From: Roseibium litorale
GTDB taxonomy: Bacteria; Pseudomonadota; Alphaproteobacteria; Rhizobiales; Stappiaceae
DNA length: 64,000 nucleotides
Reading direction: 5' to 3'
Assembly (NCBI RefSeq): GCF_014842915.1
Contig: NZ_JACYXI010000001.1
Location: 655,887 to 719,886 of the forward strand
The position numbers and the translations under genes are program-made. This document shows positions 1-12,431 of the stretch, in pieces. Numbering within the stretch: the first letter of the stretch is position 1; every line of letters begins with the position of its first letter. A model generated the notes under the pieces. It saw only the letters and a program-made list of their open reading frames with translations, did no database searches and had not been told where the DNA came from.

Positions 1-283
1 GGCGGGCCGTCAGGCTTCGCCCGCCGAAACGGTTATCAGCCTCGAAAACCGCGACCTTGAACCCGGCATTGGCCAGAACATACGCCGTCGTCAGGCCTGC
101 AACGCCGGCGCCCAGAATGGCGACCGTCTTGCCTTTCCCAAAATCAGGCGGCAGGTCAGGCCGGGTGGTCTGGTATCCCGCACGGGCAGGCTTCAAGCCT
201 GTGAGAAGAGAGGGAGCTGCGAACCCGCCGGTAAGAGCCGCAAAACCATGAAGAAACCGTCTGCGCGAAATAGTCTTGATCAT
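1..283 (-). CDS. Flavin amine oxidase-like protein, N-terminal part (runs off the window)
   Basis: Only the first 94 or so codons are present; the gene continues beyond base 1. It begins with a twin-arginine export signal ([11 protein letters not shown], residues 5-15), followed near residue 50 by the Rossmann FAD-binding motif GAGVAGL and about 20 residues later by an acidic residue and FGGR, as in flavin-containing amine oxidases and phytoene-desaturase-type enzymes. The ATG at 283 is preceded by GGGGAGG at good spacing. The product is inferred to be a folded FAD oxidoreductase exported to the periplasm. Its substrate cannot be judged from this part. It is transcribed away from ligA's 3' end. 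Confidence 0.75.
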   Translation of the reverse strand, partial: MIKTISRRRFLHGFAALTGGFAAPSLLTGLKPARAGYQTTRPDLPPDFGKGKTVAILGAGVAGLTTAYVLANAGFKVAVFEADNRFGGRSLTAR

Positions 284-493
284 CAATGCCTCCCCTAACG
301 TTCCCTGCACCTCACGAAAGAAGCAGGAACACGAGAAAAGACTAAGCCAAGAGGCAGCCAAAACACAACCAGAAGGATTGCGTTCTCAAAATACAATTAA
401 TTGACCAGACGCAGCCCGGCGACTTCCTTTACCATAGGGAAGACCAAAGAAGAGACACTCAGCCGCAGTCCAGCACAAAGGAAAGGCCGGAGC

Positions 494-2966
<2,473 letters not shown>

Positions 2967-3078
2967 GCAAACATCCCTGAGCATTTTTCTTCTCTCGATA
3001 ACGGAACCATTCCGGCCCCTCAAGAGTTACCCCTGCACAAACCGGCACTTAACACCGGTAATGACAAGGAGATACATC

Positions 3079-3264
3079 ATGGCCTATCAGGACCGTAATA
3101 CATACGTGACGCCCCCGCGCGGTGGTTCCAGCGCAGGCTGGTTCATCGCAGGCATTCTGGTTGCAGCCATGATCGGCGGCGGGGTCCTCTATTACAACGG
3201 CTATTTCCATCAGGAAAAAGAAGTCAGCATCGAGCTGAAGGTTCCTGATGTGAAGCTGCCGTAA
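3079..3264 (+). CDS. Small single-pass membrane protein (61 residues)
   Basis: The ATG at 3079 has an ideal AAGGAG ribosome binding site 7 bases upstream (3066-3071), which decides the start against the longer frame beginning at 2950 inside the inverted-repeat element. The protein has a polar N-terminus (MAYQDRNTYVTPPRGG), one hydrophobic segment of about 20 residues (GWFIAGILVAAMIGGGVLYY) and a charged tail ending VPDVKLP. A perfect rho-independent terminator follows at 3332. I do not recognise a named family; the look is of a small inner-membrane protein. Function unknown. Confidence 0.7.
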   Translation: MAYQDRNTYVTPPRGGSSAGWFIAGILVAAMIGGGVLYYNGYFHQEKEVSIELKVPDVKLP

Positions 3265-3331
3265 TTCCGGCCCCTCCAAACAGTTTCAAGACACGCGGCC
3301 AAACCCGGGCGCCCTCCCCACCCGGACGCGA

Positions 3332-3367
3332 AGCGGGCTGACCTCCCTGGTCAGCCCGCTTTCTTTT
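3332..3367 (+). terminator. Rho-independent terminator of the small membrane protein gene
   Basis: Perfect 12-bp stem AGCGGGCTGACC/GGTCAGCCCGCT (3332-3343 with 3349-3360), a 5-base loop and a T-rich tail TTTCTTTT on the plus strand. Confidence 0.9.
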
Positions 3368-3424
3368 GTGCATCAGCATCGCTGGTCACATAGCATGCCA
3401 CACCGGCGGGATAGGGCACCCACC

Positions 3425-5095
3425 TCAGTTTGCAGCCTCCAGAAGCAGCTTGCCGGCCGCGGCCCGGGCTTCTTCGGTGATCACGCTGCCAGCCAGCATC
3501 CGCGCAATCTCCTCGCGCCGGTGGCTTTCCTCGATCTGCCGTACACGGGTCGCAACCCGGCTCGGATCCGCCTCTTCCTTGGAAATCAGGAAATGCCCTT
3601 CGGCCCGCGCAGCCACCTGCGGCGCATGAGTGACCGTCAGAACCTGAACCGTGGCGGCGAGCCGGGCCAGACGAACGCCGATCGCCTCGGCAACCGCACC
3701 ACCGACCCCGGTGTCGATTTCATCGAAAACCAATGTCGGCGCAGAACCCTTGTCTGCCAGGGACACTTTCAAGGCCAGCAGGAACCGTGACAGCTCGCCG
3801 CCGGATGCGACCTTCATCATTGGCCCCGGGCGGGTACCCGGGTTGGTCTGAACGTGGAATTCCAGCTGATCGATGCCAGTGCGGGCGCGGTTGTCCGCAT
3901 CACTCACCATCTCGACGATGAAGCGGGCCCGTTCCAGCTTGAGCGAAGGCAGCTCTCCGGCCACTGCCTCTTCCAGTTTGCGCGCAGCCTTCTGCCTCTT
4001 GGCTGAGAGCTTTGCGGCCTTGGCATCGTAGGTCTCCCGCGCCTTAATGGCGGCAGCCTCGAGAGCGGCCAGCTTGTCCTCACCCGCATCCAGCTCGGCC
4101 AGATCATCGGCCATGCTCTTGGCCAAAGCCGGCAGGTCATCTACCGGCACGGAGAACTTCCGGCTGGCCGCCCTGAGGGCGAACAACCGCTCCTCGGCGC
4201 TCTCCAGCTCACGCGGGTCGAAATCCGTCTCCCGGAGTGCCGTCTCCAGACCGGAGCGGGCCTCTTCGAGACTGTCCAGCGCGGAAGCGAGCGAGGCGAC
4301 CGGTCCGGTCAGCATGGCCGGTGCCTGCTCGACCTTGCGTTCCATCCGGCGCAACAGGCTCGCAAGTTCCGGAATGGGAGAGGACGTTCCGTTCAGCGTG
4401 TCGAAGGCTTCGTTGAGATCGCCTGCGATCTTCTCCACCTGCATCATGGAGGCCCGGCGCTCGGCCAGCGCTTCCTCTTCGCCCTGCTTGGGCGCAAGGC
4501 GGGACAATTCCTCGACCGCGCTCTTCAGGAAATCGGCTTCCTTGCGGGCGGTCTCGATACGGGTCAGATGATCCTTCACAGCCTTTTCAGACTGGCGCAT
4601 CGCCGTCCAGGCGTCCGCGACGGCTGAAACCTCGCTGCCAAGCCCCGCAAAGCTATCCACCAGTTCCCGGTGAGATTCCGGATCAACAAGCGCCCGGTCG
4701 TCGTGCTGACCGTGAATTTCGACGAGCATCAGGCCCGCCTGACGCATCAGGCCAACGCTGACCGGCTGATCATTGATGAAAGCGCGCGTGCGGCCATCTG
4801 CCGTCTGGATCCGGCGCAGGATGACATCGCCATCGTCTGGAACATCGTTCTCGCGCAAGAGCGATCGCACCGGGTGATCCGCAGGCACATCAAAGACCGC
4901 AGTCACCTGTCCCTGGGTTTCCCCGTGACGGACGAGATCTGCGTCGCCGCGCCCGCCAAGGGCCAGCGACAGAGAATCCAGCAGGATTGATTTGCCCGCG
5001 CCGGTCTCGCCGGTCAGGACGCTCATCCCTGCAGAAAACTCAAGATCAAGACGGTCAATCAGGACGATGTCGCGAATGGCCAGCGTCACCAGCAT
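3425..5095 (-). CDS. recN: DNA repair ATPase RecN
   Basis: SMC-like ATPase that acts in RecA-dependent repair of double-strand breaks. The 556-residue protein has an N-terminal Walker A motif (GETGAGKS, about residue 30) followed by the Q-loop region INDQPVSVGLMRQ and ...EIHGQHDDRALV, a long coiled-coil-prone middle (about 160-370), and a C-terminal head with the ABC signature SGGELSR and Walker B TLVFDEIDTGVGG. Length and order match RecN. It lies between bamD (23 bases upstream) and ligA on the same strand, an arrangement common in alphaproteobacteria; bamD-recN are probably co-transcribed. Confidence 0.97.
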   Translation of the reverse strand: MLVTLAIRDIVLIDRLDLEFSAGMSVLTGETGAGKSILLDSLSLALGGRGDADLVRHGETQGQVTAVFDVPADHPVRSLLRENDVPDDGDVILRRIQTADGRTRAFINDQPVSVGLMRQAGLMLVEIHGQHDDRALVDPESHRELVDSFAGLGSEVSAVADAWTAMRQSEKAVKDHLTRIETARKEADFLKSAVEELSRLAPKQGEEEALAERRASMMQVEKIAGDLNEAFDTLNGTSSPIPELASLLRRMERKVEQAPAMLTGPVASLASALDSLEEARSGLETALRETDFDPRELESAEERLFALRAASRKFSVPVDDLPALAKSMADDLAELDAGEDKLAALEAAAIKARETYDAKAAKLSAKRQKAARKLEEAVAGELPSLKLERARFIVEMVSDADNRARTGIDQLEFHVQTNPGTRPGPMMKVASGGELSRFLLALKVSLADKGSAPTLVFDEIDTGVGGAVAEAIGVRLARLAATVQVLTVTHAPQVAARAEGHFLISKEEADPSRVATRVRQIEESHRREEIARMLAGSVITEEARAAAGKLLLEAAN

Positions 5096-5118
5096 GGATT
5101 ACAGAGCTCCGAACGATG

Positions 5119-5976
5119 TCAGAAGACTGTGATACCCTTGAATGCCTTGCTGATCCAGCTGCCACTGTCTTCGGACGGTTCATACCCACCCTTGCTCAGC
5201 AGCGAGTAGGCATTCTTGTACCAGACGGAATCCGGGAAGTTGTGGCCTAGAACTGCAGCTGCAGTCTGCGCTTCGCTTACAACGCCGAGCGCGTAGTAGG
5301 ACTCAGTGAGGCGGAACAACGCTTCTTCGACATGGCGCGTGGTCTGGTACTGCAAGACAACCGTCTTGAAGCGGTTGATGGCGGCCACGTAGTTCCTGCG
5401 CTCAAGATAGAAGCGGCCAACTTGCATTTCCTTGCCGCCGAGCTGGTCGTGGGCAATGCGCAGCTTCTTTTCCGCGTCTTCCGCATATTCCGAATCAGGG
5501 TAACGCTGCAGCAGCTCGTTGAAGGAGGCTGCCGCCTTTTCCGTCATAGACTGGTCGCGGGTGATGTCCGGCATCTGCTTGAAGTAGCTCTGGCCGATGA
5601 TGTAGAGCGCATAAGCCGCGTCTTCATTGCCCGGGAACAGGGTCAGGAAGCGCTGAGCCGCAGTGACTGCCTCGGTGTACTTGCCGCGGCTGTAGTTCAG
5701 ATAGGCCATGTTGACGAGGGACTTCTTCGCATATTCCGAATAGGGATAGAGGCGGTCCAGTTCCTCGAACTTCTTGGAAGCGGCGCTCAGCTTGCCCTGG
5801 GAGCGAAGAGCGAGGCCCTCGTCATAAAGCGTTGCAGCCGGAACATCATTCAGGGCCAGATCGTCGTCATCCTTCGAAGAGGCACAAGCACCAAGGGCGA
5901 GCGGCAGGCCCAGCAGCGCGATCCGCATCAACAGTGCGGTCCGGCTTTCCCGAAAATCCTTGCCGTTAGACTTCAT
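5119..5976 (-). CDS. bamD: Outer membrane assembly lipoprotein BamD
   Basis: Essential lipoprotein of the BAM complex, which folds beta-barrel proteins into the outer membrane. The 285-residue product starts with a lipoprotein signal peptide whose lipobox LGAC puts the lipidated cysteine at residue 31. Several TPR-like helical repeats follow, with typical BamD phrases (LYDEGLALRSQGKLSAASKKF, YPYSEYAKKSLV, RYPDSEYAEDAEKK). A GTG at 5994 is an alternative start, but the ATG at 5976 has a GGGG-type ribosome binding site at usable distance. It lies between lpxC and recN, the conserved alphaproteobacterial order. Confidence 0.95.
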   Translation of the reverse strand: MKSNGKDFRESRTALLMRIALLGLPLALGACASSKDDDDLALNDVPAATLYDEGLALRSQGKLSAASKKFEELDRLYPYSEYAKKSLVNMAYLNYSRGKYTEAVTAAQRFLTLFPGNEDAAYALYIIGQSYFKQMPDITRDQSMTEKAAASFNELLQRYPDSEYAEDAEKKLRIAHDQLGGKEMQVGRFYLERRNYVAAINRFKTVVLQYQTTRHVEEALFRLTESYYALGVVSEAQTAAAVLGHNFPDSVWYKNAYSLLSKGGYEPSEDSGSWISKAFKGITVF

Positions 5977-6162
5977 AAAAATCACCCCAGGCACTCCTCA
6001 CGCCGCTCGGCTCCAATTGGCCACCGGCGGATGTTCATGGCAGATGTATCGTGGCTGTTTAACGGATATGAACCGCCTTCGTCACGCCCCTCATTGGCCA
6101 TCTGTCGTTTTTTTTGAGCAATTTTGTGGCGGCGGCTCGAAATTGGCTCCAGAAACGTCGAA

Positions 6163-6178
6163 GCCGCCCGAAGGCGGC
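6163..6178 (-). terminator. Hairpin after lpxC, weak terminator candidate
   Basis: A GCCGCC/GGCGGC stem closes a four-base loop that reads UUCG on the minus strand, a very stable tetraloop, 26 bases after the lpxC stop. There is no T-run after it, so it may be a transcript-stabilising 3' hairpin or a Rho-assisted end. Confidence 0.4.
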
Positions 6179-6203
6179 CTCTCAAGAAAAGCTTCGAAAC
6201 CCC

Positions 6204-7145
6204 TCAGGAAACGTCCGGCCCGAAGGCTGCCATTGCAAGGCCAGCCTTTTCTGCGTGGCCCACTTCCCTAAATGCCGGCATTTCGACGATCTCATAAGAG
6301 CTCTTGTCGGAGAACAGCTTGATCAGAATCGCGTTGTTCATCTTGTGGCCGCCCTTGTAGGAGCGGTAGAGGCCGAGGATCGGCAGACCGGCCAGCGACA
6401 GGTCACCAACAGCGTCCAGCGCCTTGTGGCGGACGAATTCATCCGCCCAGCGAGTGCCTTCCGGGTTCAGAACCTTGTCGTCTTTGATGGCGACGGAGTT
6501 CTCGAGGGAAGAGCCGAGCGCAAAGCCCATTTTCCAGAGCTGCTCAACATCGCTTACATTACCAAAGGTCCGGGCACGGGACAGCTCTGTGCGGAAAACG
6601 TCCGGCGTCATGTCGGATGCAAAGCGCTGGCGGCCGATCAGCGGCGTGTCGAATTCGATGGTGATGTCGAAGTGGCTGCCTTCGTAAGGAAGCAGCTCGC
6701 ACCAGGAATTGCCATTGTCCACGCGGACCGGCTTCTTCACGCGCAGGTAACGGCGGCCACGGTCGAGGCGTTTCAGGCCAACCTGATCAATCGCTTCAAC
6801 GAAATCCGCACTGCTGCCGTCCATGATAGGCATTTCCGGGCCGTCGATCTCAACGATGAGATTGTCGACGCCAAGGCCCCGAAGCGCCGCCATCAGATGC
6901 TCGACGGTGGAAAGACCATTTTTGAACGGATCCCCGAGAACGGTCTGAAGAGAGGTCTGCGTCACCCGGTCCCAGAGCGCCGGCATTTCAGCGGCCGCTT
7001 CAACATCCGTGCGCTGGAAGAGGATACCGGTGCCGGCGTCAGCCGGAACAAGCGTGATGGCAGCGGGCTTACCAGAATGAACACCAATACCCGTCAGCGT
7101 GACCTGATCCGCGAGAGTGGTCTGGCGATCAATGTAGTGTGTCAT
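6204..7145 (-). CDS. lpxC: UDP-3-O-acyl-N-acetylglucosamine deacetylase LpxC
   Basis: Zinc enzyme for the committed step of lipid A synthesis, removing acetate from UDP-3-O-acyl-GlcNAc in the cytosol. The 313-residue protein has the family's start (LADQVTLTGIGVHSGKPA), the first zinc histidine in TVEHLMAAL, and the HxxxD zinc motif in HKALDAVGD. The C-terminus (KMNNAILIKLF, near YRSYKGGHK) is typical. The gene stands between bamD and ftsZ, the usual place at the distal end of the division cluster. A terminator after ftsZ and a 245-base upstream region with three perfect palindromes suggest its own promoter and control. Confidence 0.97.
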   Translation of the reverse strand: MTHYIDRQTTLADQVTLTGIGVHSGKPAAITLVPADAGTGILFQRTDVEAAAEMPALWDRVTQTSLQTVLGDPFKNGLSTVEHLMAALRGLGVDNLIVEIDGPEMPIMDGSSADFVEAIDQVGLKRLDRGRRYLRVKKPVRVDNGNSWCELLPYEGSHFDITIEFDTPLIGRQRFASDMTPDVFRTELSRARTFGNVSDVEQLWKMGFALGSSLENSVAIKDDKVLNPEGTRWADEFVRHKALDAVGDLSLAGLPILGLYRSYKGGHKMNNAILIKLFSDKSSYEIVEMPAFREVGHAEKAGLAMAAFGPDVS

Positions 7146-7177
7146 GCTGTTGCCCTTGGTTTTGCCTACGTCAACCG

Positions 7178-7265
7178 GGGACGATCGTCCCTTACGAAGG
7201 GTTAACGCTCAAATTTGAGCATGAACATACTCGGGCAGGCCCTGAAGCTGAAATAAAGCTTTATT
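7178..7265. promoter_or_regulatory. Three perfect 14-bp palindromes upstream of lpxC
   Basis: Perfect self-complementary 14-mers at 7178-7191 (GGGACGATCGTCCC), 7207-7220 (GCTCAAATTTGAGC) and 7252-7265 (AATAAAGCTTTATT), plus an interrupted one CCCTT-ACG-AAGGG at 7189-7201. They fill the region between the ftsZ terminator and the lpxC start at 7145. The three sequences differ from each other, so they are probably sites for different dimeric regulators, or structure in the 5' leader. Regulator identity unknown. Confidence 0.55.
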
Positions 7266-7322
7266 ACGGTTTGTTACGCGCAACGCTGCCGTAAATCATT
7301 GATACAAATACGGAAATTTTCA

Positions 7323-7358
7323 GAAAACAAAACAGCCCGTTACGAATGTAACGGGCTG
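7323..7358 (-). terminator. Rho-independent terminator of the dcw operon after ftsZ
   Basis: Perfect 11-bp stem CAGCCCGTTAC/GTAACGGGCTG (7333-7343 with 7348-7358), 4-base loop, then TTTTGTTTTC on the minus strand. It lies about 30 bases past the ftsZ stop. Confidence 0.93.
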
Positions 7359-7389
7359 CAGAGGTAGGGAAGAAGGGTCAGGCAGCGAC

Positions 7390-9186
7390 TCAGTTGGCCT
7401 GGCGGCGCAGGAACGCCGGGATTTCCAGCTGGTCGTCGTCAGCAGCTGCCGGTGCCTTCGGCATTGCCCGGCCAGTGGTGTCGAGCTGGCCGGCAGCATG
7501 AGCTGCAGGACGCTGAGCCGGGCGCGGAGCAGGTGCTGCTGCCGGACGCGGGGCCTGAACCGGAGCGGCCATCCGCGGAGCGGCAGGCGCTTCGTGGTGA
7601 GCTTCGGCTTCTTCATGCTCTTCGCGGCGGCCAAGGCCACTTGCGAGGCGGCGCAGCAGACCCATCGGACGGCGGTCATCTTCATGACCGTAGTCTTCAG
7701 CATGATGGTCCTGTGCCTGAACCGGCTTCGGCGCGGCAGCCTGGACAGGCTGGGCAGCAGGAGCCGTTGCAGGGGCCTGGACCGGAGCAGCGTTTGCAGC
7801 GGTCTTGTGCAGGATTTCACGCTGAGCGATCGGCGGGAAATCTTCCACGCGCGGCATGCGCGGAGCCGGGGTGTGCGTTTCGGCAACCGGCGGGATGTAC
7901 GGACGGCTGACCGGCTCGGCTTCCATCTTGGCGACAGGTGCTTCGTCCAGATCGACCATCGAAGCCTTGTTGCTCAGCATGTCTTCGCTAGGCTGAAACG
8001 GCTTGATTTCGACTTCCGGGTCGGAGGCAGCTGCCACCGGACGCGGTGCCGGAGCTGCCGGGATGGACAGTTCGCGTTCCAGGCTGGCAACGGCGCGGGC
8101 GGAAGCATCCTGAGCGCGCGGCGCTGCGGCGGCCGGGGCCGGAGCAGGAGCCGCAGACTGAGCTGGACGCGTGGTGATCGACGGCTGGCTCTGCGGCTGC
8201 TGCATGGCAGCCAGATCGCCTTCACGGTCGATACCGGTCGCAACGACGGAGACGCGGATGATGCCATCCAGGCTTTCGTCGAAGGTTGCACCCAGAATGA
8301 TGTTGGCGTCTGCGTCGACTTCCTCACGGATACGGGTCGCAGCTTCATCCACTTCGAACAGGGTCAGGTCGTTGCCACCCGTGATCGAGATGAGGAGGCC
8401 CTTGGCGCCCTTCATGGAGGATTCATCAAGCAGCGGGTTTGCGATCGCGGCTTCAGCGGCCTGCTGGGCGCGCTTTTCACCGGACGCTTCACCGGTGCCC
8501 ATCATCGCCTTGCCCATGCCTCGCATGACAGAGCGGACGTCGGCGAAGTCGAGGTTGATGAGACCTTCCTTGACCATCAGGTCGGTGATGCAGGCAACTC
8601 CGGAATAGAGAACCTGGTCAGCCATCGCAAAAGCGTCGGCGAAGGTGGTCTGTGCATTCGCGATCCGGAACAGGTTCTGGTTCGGAATGACGATCAGAGT
8701 GTCAACGTTGCGCTGAAGCTCTTCGATGCCCGAGTTGGCGATCCGCATGCGGCGGGCGCCTTCGAACTGGAACGGCTTGGTAACCACACCTACCGTCAGT
8801 ATACCCTGCTCGCGGGCCGCCCGTGCAATGACAGGAGCCGCGCCGGTACCGGTGCCACCGCCCATACCGGCAGTGATGAACACCATGTGCGAACCGGACA
8901 GGTGGTCGTTGATCTCGTCGATCACTTCCTCGGCAGCTGCGCAGCCGACTTCCGGCTGAGAGCCTGCGCCAAGACCTTCCGTGACCGCGACGCCCATCTG
9001 GATCAGACGTTCGGCGTGGTTCATGGCAAGGGCCTGAGCGTCCGTGTTTGCGACAACGAAGTCGCAACCCTGGAGGCCGGCAGTGATCATGTTATTGACG
9101 GCGTTTCCGCCCGCGCCGCCGACGCCGAAGACCGTGATACGCGGCTTCAGCTCCTGAATATCGGGCATCTTCAGGTTGATGGTCAT
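7390..9186 (-). CDS. ftsZ: Cell division GTPase FtsZ
   Basis: Tubulin-like GTPase that polymerises into the Z ring at the division site. The 598-residue product has the N-terminal fold starting [17 protein letters not shown], the tubulin signature GGGTGTG, the T7 loop region [11 protein letters not shown], a Pro/Ala/Gln-rich linker of roughly 250 residues (about 320-575), and the conserved C-terminal peptide [12 protein letters not shown] that binds FtsA and other partners. The frame is open to 9282, but ATG 9186 (MTINLKMPD) matches alphaproteobacterial FtsZ and has GAGGA five bases upstream. It is last in the dcw operon and is followed by a strong terminator. Confidence 0.98.
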   Translation of the reverse strand: MTINLKMPDIQELKPRITVFGVGGAGGNAVNNMITAGLQGCDFVVANTDAQALAMNHAERLIQMGVAVTEGLGAGSQPEVGCAAAEEVIDEINDHLSGSHMVFITAGMGGGTGTGAAPVIARAAREQGILTVGVVTKPFQFEGARRMRIANSGIEELQRNVDTLIVIPNQNLFRIANAQTTFADAFAMADQVLYSGVACITDLMVKEGLINLDFADVRSVMRGMGKAMMGTGEASGEKRAQQAAEAAIANPLLDESSMKGAKGLLISITGGNDLTLFEVDEAATRIREEVDADANIILGATFDESLDGIIRVSVVATGIDREGDLAAMQQPQSQPSITTRPAQSAAPAPAPAAAAPRAQDASARAVASLERELSIPAAPAPRPVAAASDPEVEIKPFQPSEDMLSNKASMVDLDEAPVAKMEAEPVSRPYIPPVAETHTPAPRMPRVEDFPPIAQREILHKTAANAAPVQAPATAPAAQPVQAAAPKPVQAQDHHAEDYGHEDDRRPMGLLRRLASGLGRREEHEEAEAHHEAPAAPRMAAPVQAPRPAAAPAPRPAQRPAAHAAGQLDTTGRAMPKAPAAADDDQLEIPAFLRRQAN

Positions 9187-9286
9187 ATTATCCTCGCGAC
9201 CCAATGGAGCCTCCTTCTTGGAGGTCTCCGCTTCTTCCCTAACTTCCTCAGCCGTTACCGGCGGTTCCTGTCCTGCGCTCATTTCG

Positions 9287-10609
9287 TCAGAAACTTTCCC
9301 TGATCCACTGGCCCACCCGGGCGAGATAACCAGACTGTCGCATCCACCCCGAACGGCTGTTCCTGTGCTCGAACTGCTCGATCTGGGCGACCTGCGGATA
9401 GATCAGAAGGCCAACTGCAGCGGCAAAAGCCGGACCCTTGGCAGCCTCCGGGAGACCGGCAACCCCTAAGGGCCTGCCGAGACGAACGTTACGCCCCAGG
9501 ACCCGGCGCGCAACTTCACTCAGACCCGTAAGCTGGCTGGCTCCGCCAGTCAGAACGATCTGCTTGCCAACCCGTCCGGCGAAACCGGAGGCTGTCAGGC
9601 GATCCCTTACGAGTTCAAGGATCTCTTCCACCCGGGGACGGATGACACGCGTCAGAGCCGACCGGGGGATTTGATGGGGCAGATCACCGTCCGTTTCCAG
9701 TGGCGGGACCGTGAGCATGTCACGGTCGTCCGAGCTGCTGGCGATCGGCGATCCATGCAGGGTCTTCAGCCGTTCAGCGTCTTGAAGGCGCGTGGCGAAG
9801 GCCCTTGCGATATCTGTTGTGACGTGGTTGCCGCCGACGGCGATGGCATCGAGATGCACCATCTGGCCTTCGACAAACACGGAAAGGGTCGTTGTGCCGC
9901 CGCCCATGTCGATACAGGCGACACCGAGCTCGGTCTCGTCGTCGACCAGGGTCGAAAGACCGCTGGCAAATGGCGTGGCAACCAGGGTTTCCACATGCAG
10001 GTGGCCACGACTGATGCACAGCTCCAGGTTCCGAACCTGCGGGATTTCTGCGGTCACGACCTGCATGTCGACACTGAGCTTGTGGCCCATCATGCCGCGC
10101 GGATCGCGGATGCCGCGATTTCCGTCCAGCGAATAGGAAATCGGCAGCGCATGGGTCACGACCCGGCCTTCCGTGACCGAATGGGACGAGCCTGCGGACA
10201 GAACGCGCTGAATGTCGGCTTCCGACACGCTATCACCGGACAGCGGAACCGCAGCAGAGAAGATCTCGCTCTGCAGGCGGCCGCAGCTGACGTTGGCGAC
10301 CAGGGACTCCACCGTGACGCCAGCCATTCGCTCTGCAGAATCCACTGCAAGGCGGATCGCCTGCTCGGCGGCATCCATGTCGACGATCACGCCAGACTTC
10401 ACGCCCCGGGACCGCTGATAGCCGTAGCCCAGCACTTCGACCGAATGGGTCCGGCCCTTCAGGATGTCACCATCTTCACGAGGGGTCAGTTTGGCGATCA
10501 GGCAGCACACCTTGGTCGAGCCGATATCAAGAACCGACATGACCACGGCGCGGCGGCCCGGAAGCGGACGCATGCGCGGCAGATAGATATGGGAAGCAGA
10601 ACGGCTCAT
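9287..10609 (-). CDS. ftsA: Cell division protein FtsA
   Basis: Actin-like ATPase that tethers FtsZ to the membrane and recruits late division proteins. The 440-residue protein shows the actin/Hsp70 phosphate motif [15 protein letters not shown], a 1C domain, the second phosphate loop ([15 protein letters not shown]) and the adenosine motif [12 protein letters not shown]. It ends in a short amphipathic helix ([19 protein letters not shown]) as expected for membrane binding. Its start overlaps the ftsQ stop by 4 bases, indicating translational coupling. The N-terminal extension of about 20 residues before the first beta strand is usual in this group. Confidence 0.97.
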   Translation of the reverse strand: MSRSASHIYLPRMRPLPGRRAVVMSVLDIGSTKVCCLIAKLTPREDGDILKGRTHSVEVLGYGYQRSRGVKSGVIVDMDAAEQAIRLAVDSAERMAGVTVESLVANVSCGRLQSEIFSAAVPLSGDSVSEADIQRVLSAGSSHSVTEGRVVTHALPISYSLDGNRGIRDPRGMMGHKLSVDMQVVTAEIPQVRNLELCISRGHLHVETLVATPFASGLSTLVDDETELGVACIDMGGGTTTLSVFVEGQMVHLDAIAVGGNHVTTDIARAFATRLQDAERLKTLHGSPIASSSDDRDMLTVPPLETDGDLPHQIPRSALTRVIRPRVEEILELVRDRLTASGFAGRVGKQIVLTGGASQLTGLSEVARRVLGRNVRLGRPLGVAGLPEAAKGPAFAAAVGLLIYPQVAQIEQFEHRNSRSGWMRQSGYLARVGQWIRESF

Positions 10610-11538
10610 GTGCGGCGCTCCAGCTTCACGAGTTGATCCTTGCTGGTGCCAGCCTTGCGCCGTTCCAGAGCCTCATCGGACAAACGCACGACGACCCGGT
10701 CCGGGAGCCGCATGTCCACCGCCAGAATGTCACGGGCCAGAAGGCCGCTGTCGTCGTCCATCTTGACCAGATCCGCCAGGGCGGCATCCAGGCCATGCTC
10801 GGGCAAACGGATCGAAATGCCGTTTTCCAGCATCAGGTCCCAGCGGCGCTGGCCGACCAGGAATGCGGCCCGGACACGCGGGCGCAGTTCCGGAACCTTG
10901 TCCAGTGCACTGATAATTTCACCTGCCCGGCGCTGAGCGCCGTGGTTCACGACCAGAAGCAGGTTCGCGTAACGGCCATCGACATCGTCGGTGATCACGT
11001 CACCTTTTTCCGTGATGATCGAAACCGTATCGCCGCGCTGCCACAGGGCGTAGGGAATGCGTTCCTCAAGGTTGATCTTGAGGGTGTTCGGATAGAGCTT
11101 CTGAACCGAAGCGTTCTTGACCCAGGCGATATGATCGAGGCGCTCACGGGCAGCCTCTGCATCGTAAAGCGCCAGGGATGCCCCTTCCTGGATCTCCAGG
11201 GCTTCGAGGATCTGAAACTCTGCAATTTCGCGCTGGCCGGACAGCTTCACCGTCTCGATCCCGAGACCGGCGGTGGTCAGCAGCGAGTCCGACACTTCCC
11301 GGCCATATCCGCCGAGAATGATGCCGTAGCCAATCGTCATGCCAAGGAATGCCAGGGCTGCAGCCGAACCGGTCCACTGGGGCAGGTCGGCAAGCCGCCC
11401 CGCCGCCCGCCAGACCGGCTGACGATGCAGACGGGATACGCCACGGCCGCGCGGAGCCAACTGGGCTTCCACCGGCGACAAAGCTTCCCGTTTCCTGTTT
11501 CGTCCTATCGACAGCAACTTGCGTCCTCGACCATCCAA
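10606..11538 (-). CDS. ftsQ: Cell division protein FtsQ
   Basis: Bitopic inner-membrane protein that bridges early and late divisome components with FtsL (and FtsB). The 310-residue protein has a basic cytoplasmic N-terminus, one transmembrane segment (about residues 55-75, [20 protein letters not shown]), a POTRA domain ([20 protein letters not shown]..) and a beta domain with the family phrases [19 protein letters not shown] and [15 protein letters not shown]. The ATG at 11538 puts its first 34 bases inside the ddl gene; a TTG at about 11517 would shorten the overlap. Its 3' end overlaps ftsA by 4 bases. Confidence 0.95.
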   Translation of the reverse strand: MDGRGRKLLSIGRNRKREALSPVEAQLAPRGRGVSRLHRQPVWRAAGRLADLPQWTGSAAALAFLGMTIGYGIILGGYGREVSDSLLTTAGLGIETVKLSGQREIAEFQILEALEIQEGASLALYDAEAARERLDHIAWVKNASVQKLYPNTLKINLEERIPYALWQRGDTVSIITEKGDVITDDVDGRYANLLLVVNHGAQRRAGEIISALDKVPELRPRVRAAFLVGQRRWDLMLENGISIRLPEHGLDAALADLVKMDDDSGLLARDILAVDMRLPDRVVVRLSDEALERRKAGTSKDQLVKLERRT

Positions 11539-12431
11539 CTGACCAGATCCTGAAAGCTTATCCCCTCATGTGCCGCGATTTCCGGGACCAGAGAGGTAGG
11601 CGTCATGCCTGGCTGCGTGTTCACTTCTAGGCAGATCAGCTCGTAACTTCCGTCTTCCCGTTCATCTAACCGGAAGTCGGCCCGGGAGACTCCCCGGCAT
11701 CCGAGCGCCTGATGCGCCTTTAACGCTAGTGTCTGTACTTCTTGGTAAACAATCGGTGAAAGTTTTGCAGGAAGAATGTGTTTTGACCCACCTTTTGCAT
11801 ATTTTGCATCGTAGTCGTAGAAGCCGGGGCCTGTCGGAATGATGTCGATGATCCCAAGCGCTTTGTCGCCGACGACAGCGCAGGTCAGCTCACGTCCAGC
11901 AATGTAGCGTTCGCACATCAAAACGTCGGGATACCGCCATTCTTCACTGGTCAGCTCCTGAGGCGGATAAAGGTTATCTTCCTTGACGATCAGCACCCCG
12001 AAACTGGACCCTTCGTTGATCGGTTTGATCACATAGGGCGGCTTCATCGGGTGCTCTTTGCCGATTTCGAAACGGTTAACGGTTAAGTGCTCGGTAACCT
12101 TAACGCCGGCGGCCGCCATAACGGCTTTCGCCTTGATCTTGTTCATCGCCAGGGCGGAAGCCATGACGCCGGAATGAGTATAGGGGATCTCCAGGACCTC
12201 AAGGATACCCTGGATGCAACCGTCTTCGCCGAACGGGCCATGGAGCGCGTTAAACACCACATCGGGCTTCAGAGCTTTCAGGACAGCGGAAATGTCCCGG
12301 TCCACGTCAATACGCGTCACACGGTAACCGGCCTCTTCCAGGGCCGCCGCACACTCTTTTCCGGACGAAAGGCTGACGGGACGCTCATTGACCCAGCCGC
12401 CCATCAGAACCGCGACATGCTTGCCTGCCAT
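11505..12431 (-). CDS. ddl: D-alanine--D-alanine ligase
   Basis: ATP-grasp enzyme that makes the D-Ala-D-Ala dipeptide for peptidoglycan. The 308-residue protein has the N-terminal motif [17 protein letters not shown] with the substrate-binding glutamate, [11 protein letters not shown], the glycine-rich ATP loop [20 protein letters not shown] and the metal-binding C-terminus [17 protein letters not shown]. The start abuts the murB stop (TAATG). Its coding sequence contains two stretches (about 11,715-11,820 and 12,066-12,098) with unusual A/T-ending codons such as AAA, TCA, CTA and TTA in an otherwise GC-biased gene; see findings. Confidence 0.97.
   Translation of the reverse strand: MAGKHVAVLMGGWVNERPVSLSSGKECAAALEEAGYRVTRIDVDRDISAVLKALKPDVVFNALHGPFGEDGCIQGILEVLEIPYTHSGVMASALAMNKIKAKAVMAAAGVKVTEHLTVNRFEIGKEHPMKPPYVIKPINEGSSFGVLIVKEDNLYPPQELTSEEWRYPDVLMCERYIAGRELTCAVVGDKALGIIDIIPTGPGFYDYDAKYAKGGSKHILPAKLSPIVYQEVQTLALKAHQALGCRGVSRADFRLDEREDGSYELICLEVNTQPGMTPTSLVPEIAAHEGISFQDLVSWMVEDASCCR

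Noticed and set aside
7498..9303. A 601-codon open frame on the plus strand opposite ftsZ
   Set aside because: It is antisense to a certain ftsZ gene, lacks recognisable domains, and long antisense frames are common opposite GC-biased codons.
12066..12098. Canonical CtrA site (TTAA-N7-TTAA) in ddl
   Set aside because: TTAA elements are present but at spacings of 3 and 13, not 7; kept only as a broader observation.
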